Source: CAZWHE01 sp964633825 (lineage in GTDB: Bacteria; Planctomycetota; B15-G4; CAYZWU01). From it: a DNA stretch of 53,021 bases. The notes below the pieces were generated by a model that made no database searches, was not told where the DNA came from, and worked only from the letters and a program-made list of their open reading frames with translations. Each line of letters opens with the position of its first letter. The first letter of the stretch is position 1. This document shows positions 24,806 through 32,348 of the stretch, piece after piece. A program made the position numbers and the translations under genes. The stretch covers positions 1 through 53,021 of the forward strand of contig CAZWHE010000007.1 of NCBI GenBank assembly GCA_964633825.1, given 5' to 3'.

Positions 24806-25618
24806 TTATTTCTTGAGCTCGATGTCGATCGAACCGAGGATTGTGGCGGGGTCGCCAGAGCCCGTGTCGAGCATGACAACCTGAAGCGTGTAACACCCCA
24901 AGGTGACGGGTTCGAGGGAGAGGGGCTCCTCTTCGAGCGGCCAGGATTGGATGAGGGATTCTTCTTCCGGAAGGTTGACGAGAAGTGGCACGCCCTTCTT
25001 TTTCATGAGCTCCATGTTGAGCGATTTCCACCGGCAGGCGTAGAGATCGACCCGGTAGGCCTTGCCGGGCAGGCGCGCCTCGTCGACGCGGGGCTGGACA
25101 GTGATTCTCATTTCTTCTGTGCCGAGTTTCTGGAGACTGATCCCGTCGATCAGGGGAATGGATGAGGTGAGCTCAATGATTTCACCTCTGCGGGCGGATG
25201 GGTCCGTGTTAATGTCCGATCGGATCGGCACGGCCGCCGGCTCCGAGCCCGGGATGTTGAAGCCGGGCCATTTCAGGAGCTCGATCGTGTTTTCGAAGAG
25301 CTTCAGAACGACCTGCCCCACGCTGTGAGGCTGCAGCTCGACGGATTCACTGGATTTGCCCACCAGCTTTTTAACGGCCGCAATCAGGTGGTCAGGGACG
25401 GAAGGACCCGGATCGCCGCTCTTTTCGGTGACGGCAATCATTGCAGAGTGGCAGAGGGCGCACTCGGCCAGGTGGGATCGGATGGGTGCGGCTTCTTTTT
25501 CATCCAGGGCGCCGTCGATAAAGGCGGCGAAGAGCTCGTCGTCGGGGCAGGAACCGGAATCACTCTTGCCGAAAGCGAGTGATTGAAGGCGAGGGAATTG
25601 AGGCTCTTTTTCTTTCAT
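24806..25618 (-). CDS. Putative zinc-binding anti-sigma factor
   Basis: A 270-residue soluble protein. The N-terminal 60 residues form a ZAS-type domain: Cys24 in SCPDDELFAAFIDGAL, then His49-x3-Cys53-x2-Cys56 (HLAECALC), as in anti-sigma factors that hold ECF sigmas through a zinc-stabilised helix bundle. The rest (about 120-270) is a beta-rich domain with no transmembrane helix, ending TLQVVMLDTGSGDPATILGSIDIELKK. I do not recognise it; it may sense a ligand. It lies 100 nt downstream of the sigma gene on the same strand, which supports the pairing. Confidence 0.7.
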   Translation of the reverse strand: MKEKEPQFPRLQSLAFGKSDSGSCPDDELFAAFIDGALDEKEAAPIRSHLAECALCHSAMIAVTEKSGDPGPSVPDHLIAAVKKLVGKSSESVELQPHSVGQVVLKLFENTIELLKWPGFNIPGSEPAAVPIRSDINTDPSARRGEIIELTSSIPLIDGISLQKLGTEEMRITVQPRVDEARLPGKAYRVDLYACRWKSLNMELMKKKGVPLLVNLPEEESLIQSWPLEEEPLSLEPVTLGCYTLQVVMLDTGSGDPATILGSIDIELKK

Positions 25619-25718
25619 GGCCGGGAGCAGGTCCTTGGTCGTTGAAAAGCGAGTAATCCGGTCCCTTTACGATCAATGTGACGAGCCGGGATCAGGAATC
25701 TTTCATATTCAGGGTTTC

Positions 25719-26600
25719 TCATGGGATTCCAAGCTTGTTGAACACATTTTCCACGAGCCCGGAAATTTCGTTGGTTTCCATATTAAAAAGCACGGCAAGC
25801 CGATCGGGTGTAGGCCGGAGCGCCGGTGCGTTGATGAATAGAATCGCTGTGAGCAGTTCATCGGGAAGATCGAGAACGTCAAGACAAGCCTGAAGAAGGG
25901 GAGCGCGATCCATTGCAACGATACGGTCTCTGGCGGAAATGATGGAATCGTTCCAGCCCGGCGGCTCATCGTCGATGATGGACGGCCGCTTCTTGTGAGC
26001 CGCGATCTTGGCCACATCGTCGCGGATCCGGTCCCGCGTTCTCTTGAAGATCACATCGATGTTCTGCCTTGTCGTTCCCACGATCTCGGCCAGGTGTTCC
26101 CGGTTGATGCGGTGATAGACGATGAGAACAACCACGAGGAGCTTGGCGGGGTCCTGGTTGTATAGACCCTGGAGGAAGAGCCGGGACTCTTCCTCTTCGA
26201 GGAGCGGGGCGGCCGGTTGGTTTTCAGGGGCTTCGATGAGACGGCCCACCTCTTTTTCATCGTCCGAGGGAGAAGGTATGTTCAAGGAGAGCATTCTCTT
26301 GCGGATCAGACTCTTCTGGCGGTCGATGGCCAGGTTGACGGCGACTTTCCGGAGATATGTCTGGAGCGAGCAGTTGTTGCGCCCTTCGAAGAGCTTGATT
26401 TTTCTGTAATCGTTCTTGATGACCTGCACCATGAAGTCGTGGAAGAGATCGTCGATCTCCTCCTTTGAGAAACGGAAGCTTGAGGCATGGAAGGTCTTGT
26501 AAATCAGCCGGCTGAAGCGATCTACGAACTCGTTCCAGTGGTCGGAGCTTCCCGAAACGAGCCCTTGGATGAATAGTTTTGTCGGTTCTCTTTTTTTCAT
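25719..26600 (-). CDS. ECF-like sigma-70 family sigma factor with extra C-terminal helical region
   Basis: A 293-residue protein, longer than the usual 170-200 of ECF sigmas. Region 2 is seen at about 20-95 (SRLIYKTFHASSFRFSKEEI, DDLFHDFMVQVI, SLQTYLRKVAVNLAIDRQKS). A region-4-like helix-turn-helix lies at about 150-197 (REHLAEIVGTTRQNIDVIFKRTRDRIRDDV). After a linker comes a second segment (about 235-293; LPDELLTAILFINAPALRPTPDRLAVLF, NMETNEISGLVENVFNKLG) that resembles another region-4-like fold. The ATG overlaps the MazG-like stop by four bases. The neighbouring ZAS protein is its probable regulator. Target promoters are unknown. Confidence 0.75.
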   Translation of the reverse strand: MKKREPTKLFIQGLVSGSSDHWNEFVDRFSRLIYKTFHASSFRFSKEEIDDLFHDFMVQVIKNDYRKIKLFEGRNNCSLQTYLRKVAVNLAIDRQKSLIRKRMLSLNIPSPSDDEKEVGRLIEAPENQPAAPLLEEEESRLFLQGLYNQDPAKLLVVVLIVYHRINREHLAEIVGTTRQNIDVIFKRTRDRIRDDVAKIAAHKKRPSIIDDEPPGWNDSIISARDRIVAMDRAPLLQACLDVLDLPDELLTAILFINAPALRPTPDRLAVLFNMETNEISGLVENVFNKLGIP

Positions 26601-26998
26601 GAGGCGGATGATGAATTCCTATCCCGGTCTGAAGAGGTGTTATACTTTCTTGCGATTCCGTGAAACAGCTCTGCCGGGTATTTTTTCTTGTTTTTCCTGA
26701 TTTTGTCCAGCATGGCCTGGCTCACGTCAATGTCGATGATGCGCGCCAGGCTGAAACAATAGAGCATCACATCGGCAATCTCTTCCTTGATTCGTTCCCT
26801 CAGCTCCGGTTTCTTCGATTCTGCGATGGCTTCCTCCGTGGTCAGCCACTGGAAAAGCTCCATCAGCTCGGCCGCTTCGATGGAAATCGACATGGCCAGG
26901 TTTTTCGGATCGTGGAATTTTTCCCAGTCCCGTTCTATGAGAAACTCCTCCAGTTTTTCCATAACTTCTTGAATGGCGGCTTCTTCTCTCTTGTTCAA
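26597..26998 (-). CDS. MazG-like nucleotide pyrophosphohydrolase
   Basis: A 133-residue all-alpha NTP pyrophosphohydrolase of the dCTPase/MazG-like group, expected to cleave (d)NTPs to NMP and pyrophosphate. The Mg-binding motif is EAAELMELFQW followed by EEIADVMLYCFSLARIIDID, which is the EExxE...ExxD pattern of the family. The open frame runs upstream to 27118, but conserved sequence begins at NKREEAAIQEVMEKLEEF; TTG 26998 with GGAG 9 nt upstream is my start. The stop overlaps the sigma-factor ATG (ATGA), so both are translated from one mRNA. Confidence 0.85.
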   Translation of the reverse strand: MNKREEAAIQEVMEKLEEFLIERDWEKFHDPKNLAMSISIEAAELMELFQWLTTEEAIAESKKPELRERIKEEIADVMLYCFSLARIIDIDVSQAMLDKIRKNKKKYPAELFHGIARKYNTSSDRDRNSSSAS

Positions 26999-27225
26999 CA
27001 GACGTTTCTCCGTGAAGGGACTGACTCTTGGCAGTGAATGTAACCTGTATCTCAACAAATCTTTGGCTCCTGTCAATCTGTCTTTCGCCAAATCCCGTCC
27101 TTGAATTTCCGCGGCCAAGGGGGTAAAATGATGAGCTAAGATGTTTTTGGCACAATGGGCTGTGTGCCTCCAACCTCCTTAATTTGATAACCACAACATC
27201 TTTACTACGTTCCGGAGTGTCGATT

Positions 27226-28314
27226 ATGTCGAGTGATGTTGTCAATGAATTGAGTCGTATCAGCGATAGAGCCCGAGTTTTTGCCAGCATGCCCTATATC
27301 AAAGGCCTGACCCCGAAAGTCTTCGGTGAAGAAGGAAAATACCAGGTCTATCCTTCCGATGAAACGGTGGAACGCCGCGAAGGGATCTTCCGCATGGACG
27401 AGATCGGTCTCTCTCCACTCGACCATGGCGGGCTTTACGGCGATGCTGTTTTCGAGGGAATCCTCATCAATTACGGCCAGGTCTTTCTTTTCAAGGAACA
27501 CCTCGAACGGTGGTGGAATTCGGCCCGGATGCTATCCATCAGGTTCCCTTACAGCATGGAAGATATGGGGCTCAGGATTCTGCGGACGATCCAGGAGATC
27601 GGGTTTTCCGACGATGAAAGAGGTTATCTCAGGCCGATCATCACTCGCGGATTCGGTAATTTGGGAATTCACCCCAAAAAGTGCATTGCTCCGACGGTTT
27701 ATGTGATCTGTTCCACCATTCAGCTCTATCCGGCCGAAATGTACCAAACCGGTATCGAGCTCGCTGTGGCCAGAAGCGTGCGCCGCCAGGGGAAGGTCAT
27801 TATCGACCCGAACGTGAAGAGCTGTAACTACCTCAACAACATTCTCGGGCTTCTGGAAACAATGGAACAGAAGAAGCTGGAAACAATGATGATCACGGCC
27901 CAGGGCGCTGTGGCCGAAGCGACTGCGGACAACATTTTCCTTGTTTTCCGCCATGAGGGCTGGGAAAACGACCCATCGAAGGTCACCCTCGTCACTCCCG
28001 ACGGCGATTACTGCCTCAAGGGAATCACACGGAACATGGTCATCAATGACGCCCGGAAGCTCGGCTACAAGGTCAAAGAGGCCGACGATCTGCTCGCCAT
28101 CGATTTCGTCGGTCCCGGCAGGGAGTGTTTCATGACAGGGACGGGCTGCGGCTTGATGCCGATCGTCGGCATCGAGGAGAGGCCGATCGGCGACGGAAAA
28201 CCGGGCCCGGTGACGAAAAAACTGCTTCAAGCCATAACCGAGGACATGCAGAACCCCGAATACGGCTTGAGCATTCACGCCGACGAGAACGAAGCCCGTA
28301 AGTATCTCGAATAG
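27226..28314 (+). CDS. ilvE: Branched-chain amino-acid aminotransferase
   Basis: A 362-residue class-IV PLP aminotransferase, catalysing the last step of valine, leucine and isoleucine synthesis. DHGGLYGDAVFEGI (67-80) and the Schiff-base Lys198 in DPNVKSCNYLNNI are diagnostic, as are AEATADNIFLV and GITRNMVI. The C-terminus is longer than that of E. coli IlvE (309 residues). GGAG at 27214-27217 is 8 nt before ATG 27226; an upstream in-frame start at 27184 lacks this. The gene is divergent from the MazG-sigma operon. Its TAG stop overlaps the left arm of an inverted-repeat element. Confidence 0.93.
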   Translation: MSSDVVNELSRISDRARVFASMPYIKGLTPKVFGEEGKYQVYPSDETVERREGIFRMDEIGLSPLDHGGLYGDAVFEGILINYGQVFLFKEHLERWWNSARMLSIRFPYSMEDMGLRILRTIQEIGFSDDERGYLRPIITRGFGNLGIHPKKCIAPTVYVICSTIQLYPAEMYQTGIELAVARSVRRQGKVIIDPNVKSCNYLNNILGLLETMEQKKLETMMITAQGAVAEATADNIFLVFRHEGWENDPSKVTLVTPDGDYCLKGITRNMVINDARKLGYKVKEADDLLAIDFVGPGRECFMTGTGCGLMPIVGIEERPIGDGKPGPVTKKLLQAITEDMQNPEYGLSIHADENEARKYLE

Positions 28315-28466
28315 GCGGGGACACGACAGGCAATCACCAGCGGTCTCCGTTTCCTCAGAAAACAAAGAGGATCAACAATGATCCATCCGGGCCCCTCGTG
28401 TTCGGGGCCCAATCGATTCCCTTGAGAGAAATCCTTTACGCGTGATTGCCTGTTGTGTCCCCGCCT
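28313..28466. mobile_element. MITE-like inverted-repeat element, 154 bp
   Basis: 25-bp arms at 28313-28337 and 28442-28466 are inverted copies with a single mismatch; the shared outer part reads AGGCGGGGACAC. The GGGGACA start resembles repeats linked to REP-associated (Y1-type) transposases, from general knowledge. The interior has a hairpin GGGCCCC 28389-28395 with GGGGCCC 28404-28410 and a smaller one, GGATC/GATCC, around AACAAT. There is no coding capacity. The left arm overlaps the ilvE stop codon and the right arm ends 15 nt before the stop of the convergent C25 gene, so it may also end transcription from both sides. Confidence 0.65.
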
Positions 28467-28480
28467 GTTCTCCCTCCTTG

Positions 28481-30826
28481 TCAGAGAATCTCCACAGGGG
28501 CATGGTCTTCGTGGATGATGGTCGGGGCCGGGCCCACGTAAGCGTTCAACGTGTACCAGCCCAATGGAACTCCGGGCCAGATGTAATCGGAGTATTCCTT
28601 GTGGATTGTTCCATAGGGGGGCACGGTGATCGGTTCCGGTCCGAAGTAGGCCCACGACGGAGGCCATGTGCCGCCGCCGGGAAGGGTGATGGTCGACCAA
28701 AAGCTCGAAACCTGTGCAATCGCTGTGGTGTTGTAAATGTCGACGGTGTAGTCCGCGTGCGCGCCCACGTTGTACGACGTGCTGCCGAATGCGGCGTCGA
28801 TGTAAAGATCGGGCCCCGTGCCCGTAACGAGACAGGTTCCTTCATAGACGAGCAGATTCTGTCCGGTCACCGTGACGTCCATGATCCCGGGAATAACGGG
28901 ATCGATGTTGTTGAACACAACCGTGCCGTTCATATCCGTCGAGCCGTGTTCATAGACATCGGGCGCTTTGCAGATGCAGACGAGGGCGCTTTCCACAGGG
29001 GACCCGGCTTCCGTGACCGTGATCGGGAAATTCTGGGTCCCCGTGCCGATCGATGTCGAATGTTGAACAACGGTCATGCCCGGGTCATCCGTCCAGAGCG
29101 GAACCGCCGGATCTCCCATAAGAGTCAGTTCGGTGAAGATATACTGGTAAACGGGATCGCTGGGATAGTAATCATTCTTGGATTCGCCGAGCGTCTCTCC
29201 GGCGTGATAGCAGTCGTTTTTCCAGAGGACCTTGAAGAACTTCTGGTCGTATTTAGCCGAGTATGTGTTGGTCGAGCCGGGTGAATACCATCCATAGCGC
29301 GAGTTTCCCACGAATGAGTGCCCGCCGCAGCTCGTCTGCTTGACCCAGGTTTCGCCGATGCAGTCGCTGTAATCGTATGCCAGGGCCCAGCAGCCGAGTG
29401 TGTAGAGAAGCCCCTGTTTGTCTCCGTTGGTCAAGCCCTTGAAGTCGTTCTTGTCGATGTGGTCGTTGTGCCAATATGAACCGACGCCCATCACGTCCTG
29501 GTTGCAGTGGTCGCAGTGGTTGATCAGGTTCTGGCCGTCGTTGAGATAGGCGATGGAGTCGCTCTTGTGGGACCCCGGCTCGCTGTCGTATTCGGTGACG
29601 AGAACGGCCCAGGCCGGCAGGAACTGGTTCTCTATATAGTTCTTGGTTTTTTCGGACTGGGTGTAGCTGTCCGCATCGAAGGCGAAGAAGAAGACCTTAT
29701 TGCCGAAGCCGGCGGGCGGATTCTTCTGGTAGTCGAGGGTCTTGTCGATGAAGGTCTGGATCTGCGTCGAATTGTCCGCACAGGCGCGGCCCACGTAAAC
29801 CTCGCACTTCCAATCCTTGTCGTAATCCGCGTAATACGTGTCGTTGGGTATGTTGTCCCCTCCGATGTTCTTTTTGTGGTAGGGGATCTTGGATGTGTCG
29901 CCGCCGAGCAGGAAGTGGGTCGTTCCCCAGGTCGGGTGCGCTTCCTTTATGAACTCCCGGATTTTGGCCTCGTCCGTGTTGTTTGTGTAATTGGAATAGA
30001 TCCACTCGACGGTGACGAGCTTGGGGGGCATTCCCTTCCTCGTCATCCAATCAAGGAGCGCGTCCCACTCGCCCTTGAATGCGTCGGTCGTAATGACGAC
30101 GTATTCGTAGCTGCCCGAGGGAAGCGACCGGGAGCCTTCGCCGTTCCATTTCGGGAGTTCGATCGCTTCGGGGTTGACGGCCAGGCGCTCCAGTTTTTTC
30201 AGGGTCATCGCCCGAACCCGGTCGCTGAAGTTGTACGTCTCGCGGACAGGGGTTGCGGAGTCGTGGTAAGCGACCTCGTAGGAGAGCGATTCGACGAAGA
30301 GAAGCTTCCGCGTCACCGGGTTGTACTGGAGCGGATAGAGGGTGAGCGTAACGAAGTCCTGCCCGGCCAGGTCCCACTGCCCGGTTTTTTCTGCAAGCAC
30401 GCCCGGGTAATAAGCATCGGTTCCGTACACGACCCGGTCTTTGATGAAAACCGGTCCGGCCGGTTTGTTGCCGAGAGTCCGGGGCGCGGCCCGGGGAAGA
30501 ATGTTCCATTCTCCCGGGAGGAGGGCCGTGTCGGCGGCCTTGATGCGGACGTCAAAGGCCTCGGCGTCCACGGGAAGGGCCACGTTGACCTGAACGCAGG
30601 GAAGAGCGGGCGCGCCGACGCGGGTCGTGGTGCCCGGTTCTGCCGAATACGGTGCCGAATACGGTTTCGCCAAATGAAAACAGTCGTAGCCGGCAACCTT
30701 TTCATGGATGAGGTCGGACGATGAAAAAGATGCCCGGCCCGGGTATTCGCCGCCCGGTGCGGAACCGGAGAGGACAAAAAGGAAACAGACGGCAGGGAGA
30801 GACAGTTTCATGAGCAACGAATTCAT
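28481..30826 (-). CDS. Secreted C25 (gingipain-like) cysteine peptidase, paralogue 1
   Basis: A 781-residue exported protein; signal peptide 1-25 (LPAVCFLFVLSGSAPG). An N-terminal propeptide-like region (to about 230) contains VGAPALPCVQVNVALP and YNPVTRKLLFVESLSYEV. The caspase-like C25 core follows, from YEYVVITTDAFKGEWDALLDW through HFLLGGDTSKIPY. The catalytic His is in NHCDHCNQD, aligned with NYTGHGS of gingipains, and the catalytic Cys in TLGCWALAYDYSDCIGE. The C-terminal 200 residues are Ig/CARDB-like beta domains; no type-IX secretion sorting domain is seen. AGAGGTG precedes the ATG at 30826. It is inverted relative to the two paralogues downstream and more diverged from them. Confidence 0.82.
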   Translation of the reverse strand: MNSLLMKLSLPAVCFLFVLSGSAPGGEYPGRASFSSSDLIHEKVAGYDCFHLAKPYSAPYSAEPGTTTRVGAPALPCVQVNVALPVDAEAFDVRIKAADTALLPGEWNILPRAAPRTLGNKPAGPVFIKDRVVYGTDAYYPGVLAEKTGQWDLAGQDFVTLTLYPLQYNPVTRKLLFVESLSYEVAYHDSATPVRETYNFSDRVRAMTLKKLERLAVNPEAIELPKWNGEGSRSLPSGSYEYVVITTDAFKGEWDALLDWMTRKGMPPKLVTVEWIYSNYTNNTDEAKIREFIKEAHPTWGTTHFLLGGDTSKIPYHKKNIGGDNIPNDTYYADYDKDWKCEVYVGRACADNSTQIQTFIDKTLDYQKNPPAGFGNKVFFFAFDADSYTQSEKTKNYIENQFLPAWAVLVTEYDSEPGSHKSDSIAYLNDGQNLINHCDHCNQDVMGVGSYWHNDHIDKNDFKGLTNGDKQGLLYTLGCWALAYDYSDCIGETWVKQTSCGGHSFVGNSRYGWYSPGSTNTYSAKYDQKFFKVLWKNDCYHAGETLGESKNDYYPSDPVYQYIFTELTLMGDPAVPLWTDDPGMTVVQHSTSIGTGTQNFPITVTEAGSPVESALVCICKAPDVYEHGSTDMNGTVVFNNIDPVIPGIMDVTVTGQNLLVYEGTCLVTGTGPDLYIDAAFGSTSYNVGAHADYTVDIYNTTAIAQVSSFWSTITLPGGGTWPPSWAYFGPEPITVPPYGTIHKEYSDYIWPGVPLGWYTLNAYVGPAPTIIHEDHAPVEIL

Positions 30827-30992
30827 GGGGCACCTCTATGAATCGAAGAAACGTCCGGAGGTAAAGATCGCGTTTTGGTAAAGTGTGCACTCAAGCCCGA
30901 TGGTCTTACATATTTTTTATATGCTTCGAGAAGGAAGGTATCACCAGGATCCCGGTTTTCTTTATTTCTCATAACCAGCAAGGTAGAACCCA

Positions 30993-32081
30993 ATGCCCGA
31001 GCTCTTCGAAAAGACGTCCGTCAAGTCTCTCGAGATGAGAAACCGGTTTATCCGGTCGGCCACTTGGATGGCCATGGCTGCGCCCGACGGAGCGTGCACC
31101 GACCTCATGACCGAGTACTATCCCCGCCTTGCCGAGGGCGGCATCGGCCTCATTATCGGCGGTTTTGCATTTGTCTCCCCCGAGGGGCACGGCCCTCCGG
31201 GCATGGCCGGTCTTCACAGCGACCACGTGGTGGACGGCTACCGGGTGATGGTGGAAAAGATCCATGCCCGGGGAGGCAGGATCGCGGCCCAGCTGGCGCA
31301 CTGCGGAATCAAGAGCCGCCCGGAGTTCAATTTCGGCGGGGAAATCCTCGGACCTTCCGACTTTTTCACCGACGATGGAACACAGACGGCGCGCGGACTC
31401 ACGCGGGAAGAGATCGCGCGTATCGTCGATGACTTTGCCGCCGCCGCTGTTCGCGCCCGGGATGCCGGATACGATGCGGTCCAGCTTCACTTTGCCCACG
31501 GTTATCTGGGGAGCCAATTCCTGAGCCCTTTCTATAACAAGCGAACCGACGAGTACGGCGGTTCCGTCGAGAATCGCGTCCGTTTTCTGAACGAGGTTCA
31601 CGCCAAGGTGCGCGATGCCCTGGGAGAAGGGTACCCTCTCATGGCGAAGCTCAACGTCGAGGACTTCCTCGACGGCGGGCTCACCTCCGGGGACGGCGTT
31701 TATGCCGCCGCTGTGCTGGCCGGGGAAGGGCTCGACCTCATCGAGGTCTCGGGTGGGACGGGAGATTCGAAGGGCCTGGGTCCCGCCCGCATTCTCGAGT
31801 CGAGAGAAGACGAAGTCTATTTTCTCGAAAACGCCGCGTCGGTCAAAAGCGCCGTCTCGATCCCGGTGGCCCTTGTGGGCGGCATCCGGCGTTATGAAGA
31901 CGCCCGGAACCTGGTGGAGAAAGAGGGCTTCGACTATGTTTCACTCTGCCGGCCCTTTATTCGCGAGCCCGGCCTGATCAATCGGTGGGAGAGGGGAGAG
32001 GAGACTCCGGCTCAATGCATTTCGTGTTCCCGATGCTTTCGGACGCAAATCAAGGGAAAGGGCATCCATTGCGCTCAGTGA
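30993..32081 (+). CDS. Old Yellow Enzyme family NADH:flavin oxidoreductase, short form with C-terminal cysteine cluster
   Basis: A 362-residue FMN TIM-barrel. Family motifs are MRNRFIRSATWMAMA, GGRIAAQLAHCGIKS, DAVQLHFAHGYLGSQFLSPFYNKRTDEYGGS (in two parts) and VALVGGIRR. The C-terminus holds C-x2-C-x2-C-x11-C (from QCISCSRC), the 4Fe-4S pattern of 2,4-dienoyl-CoA reductase and trimethylamine dehydrogenase. The protein stops two residues later, so the NAD(P)H-binding half of those enzymes is absent. An electron-donor partner would be needed if the cluster forms. The substrate is not readable. AAGGTAG lies 7 nt before ATG. It sits between peptidase paralogues with no evident link. Confidence 0.87.
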   Translation: MPELFEKTSVKSLEMRNRFIRSATWMAMAAPDGACTDLMTEYYPRLAEGGIGLIIGGFAFVSPEGHGPPGMAGLHSDHVVDGYRVMVEKIHARGGRIAAQLAHCGIKSRPEFNFGGEILGPSDFFTDDGTQTARGLTREEIARIVDDFAAAAVRARDAGYDAVQLHFAHGYLGSQFLSPFYNKRTDEYGGSVENRVRFLNEVHAKVRDALGEGYPLMAKLNVEDFLDGGLTSGDGVYAAAVLAGEGLDLIEVSGGTGDSKGLGPARILESREDEVYFLENAASVKSAVSIPVALVGGIRRYEDARNLVEKEGFDYVSLCRPFIREPGLINRWERGEETPAQCISCSRCFRTQIKGKGIHCAQ

Positions 32082-32173
32082 TCGTTCGAAGGCGTCAGAT
32101 TATGCCTTGTTGTTGTAATTTGTTGTTATGAATAGAGTATCAGGTTTTTGTGTTTTTTGATGGTACAAAGTAT

Positions 32174-32202
32174 TTGTAAAAATCTTTCAAATTTGTTTTA
32201 AT
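32174..32202 (+). promoter_or_regulatory. Predicted promoter of the tandem C25 peptidase genes
   Basis: TTGTAA (32174-32179), a 17-nt spacer and TTTAAT (32197-32202) form a sigma70-like promoter in the AT-rich 267-nt gap between the OYE gene and the second C25 gene. The predicted leader is about 140 nt. I see no other gene or clear repeat in the gap. Confidence 0.4.
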
Positions 32203-32348
32203 ATGAGTTCAGAAAATAAGCTGCGTCATCTAACTGACAATAAGAATTTTTAAGCCGAAAGAGTGTATACCGTTCTTTCACCTCAGGCCCGTATGGTGAA
32301 AGGATAATTCCCCCGTCTCTTTTTATGAGCGCTGTAAAGGAGATTCAA

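Noticed and set aside
27140..27170. Sigma54 promoter (TTGGCAC near 27150) before ilvE
   Set aside because: GG-to-GC spacing is 8 nt and not the required 10.
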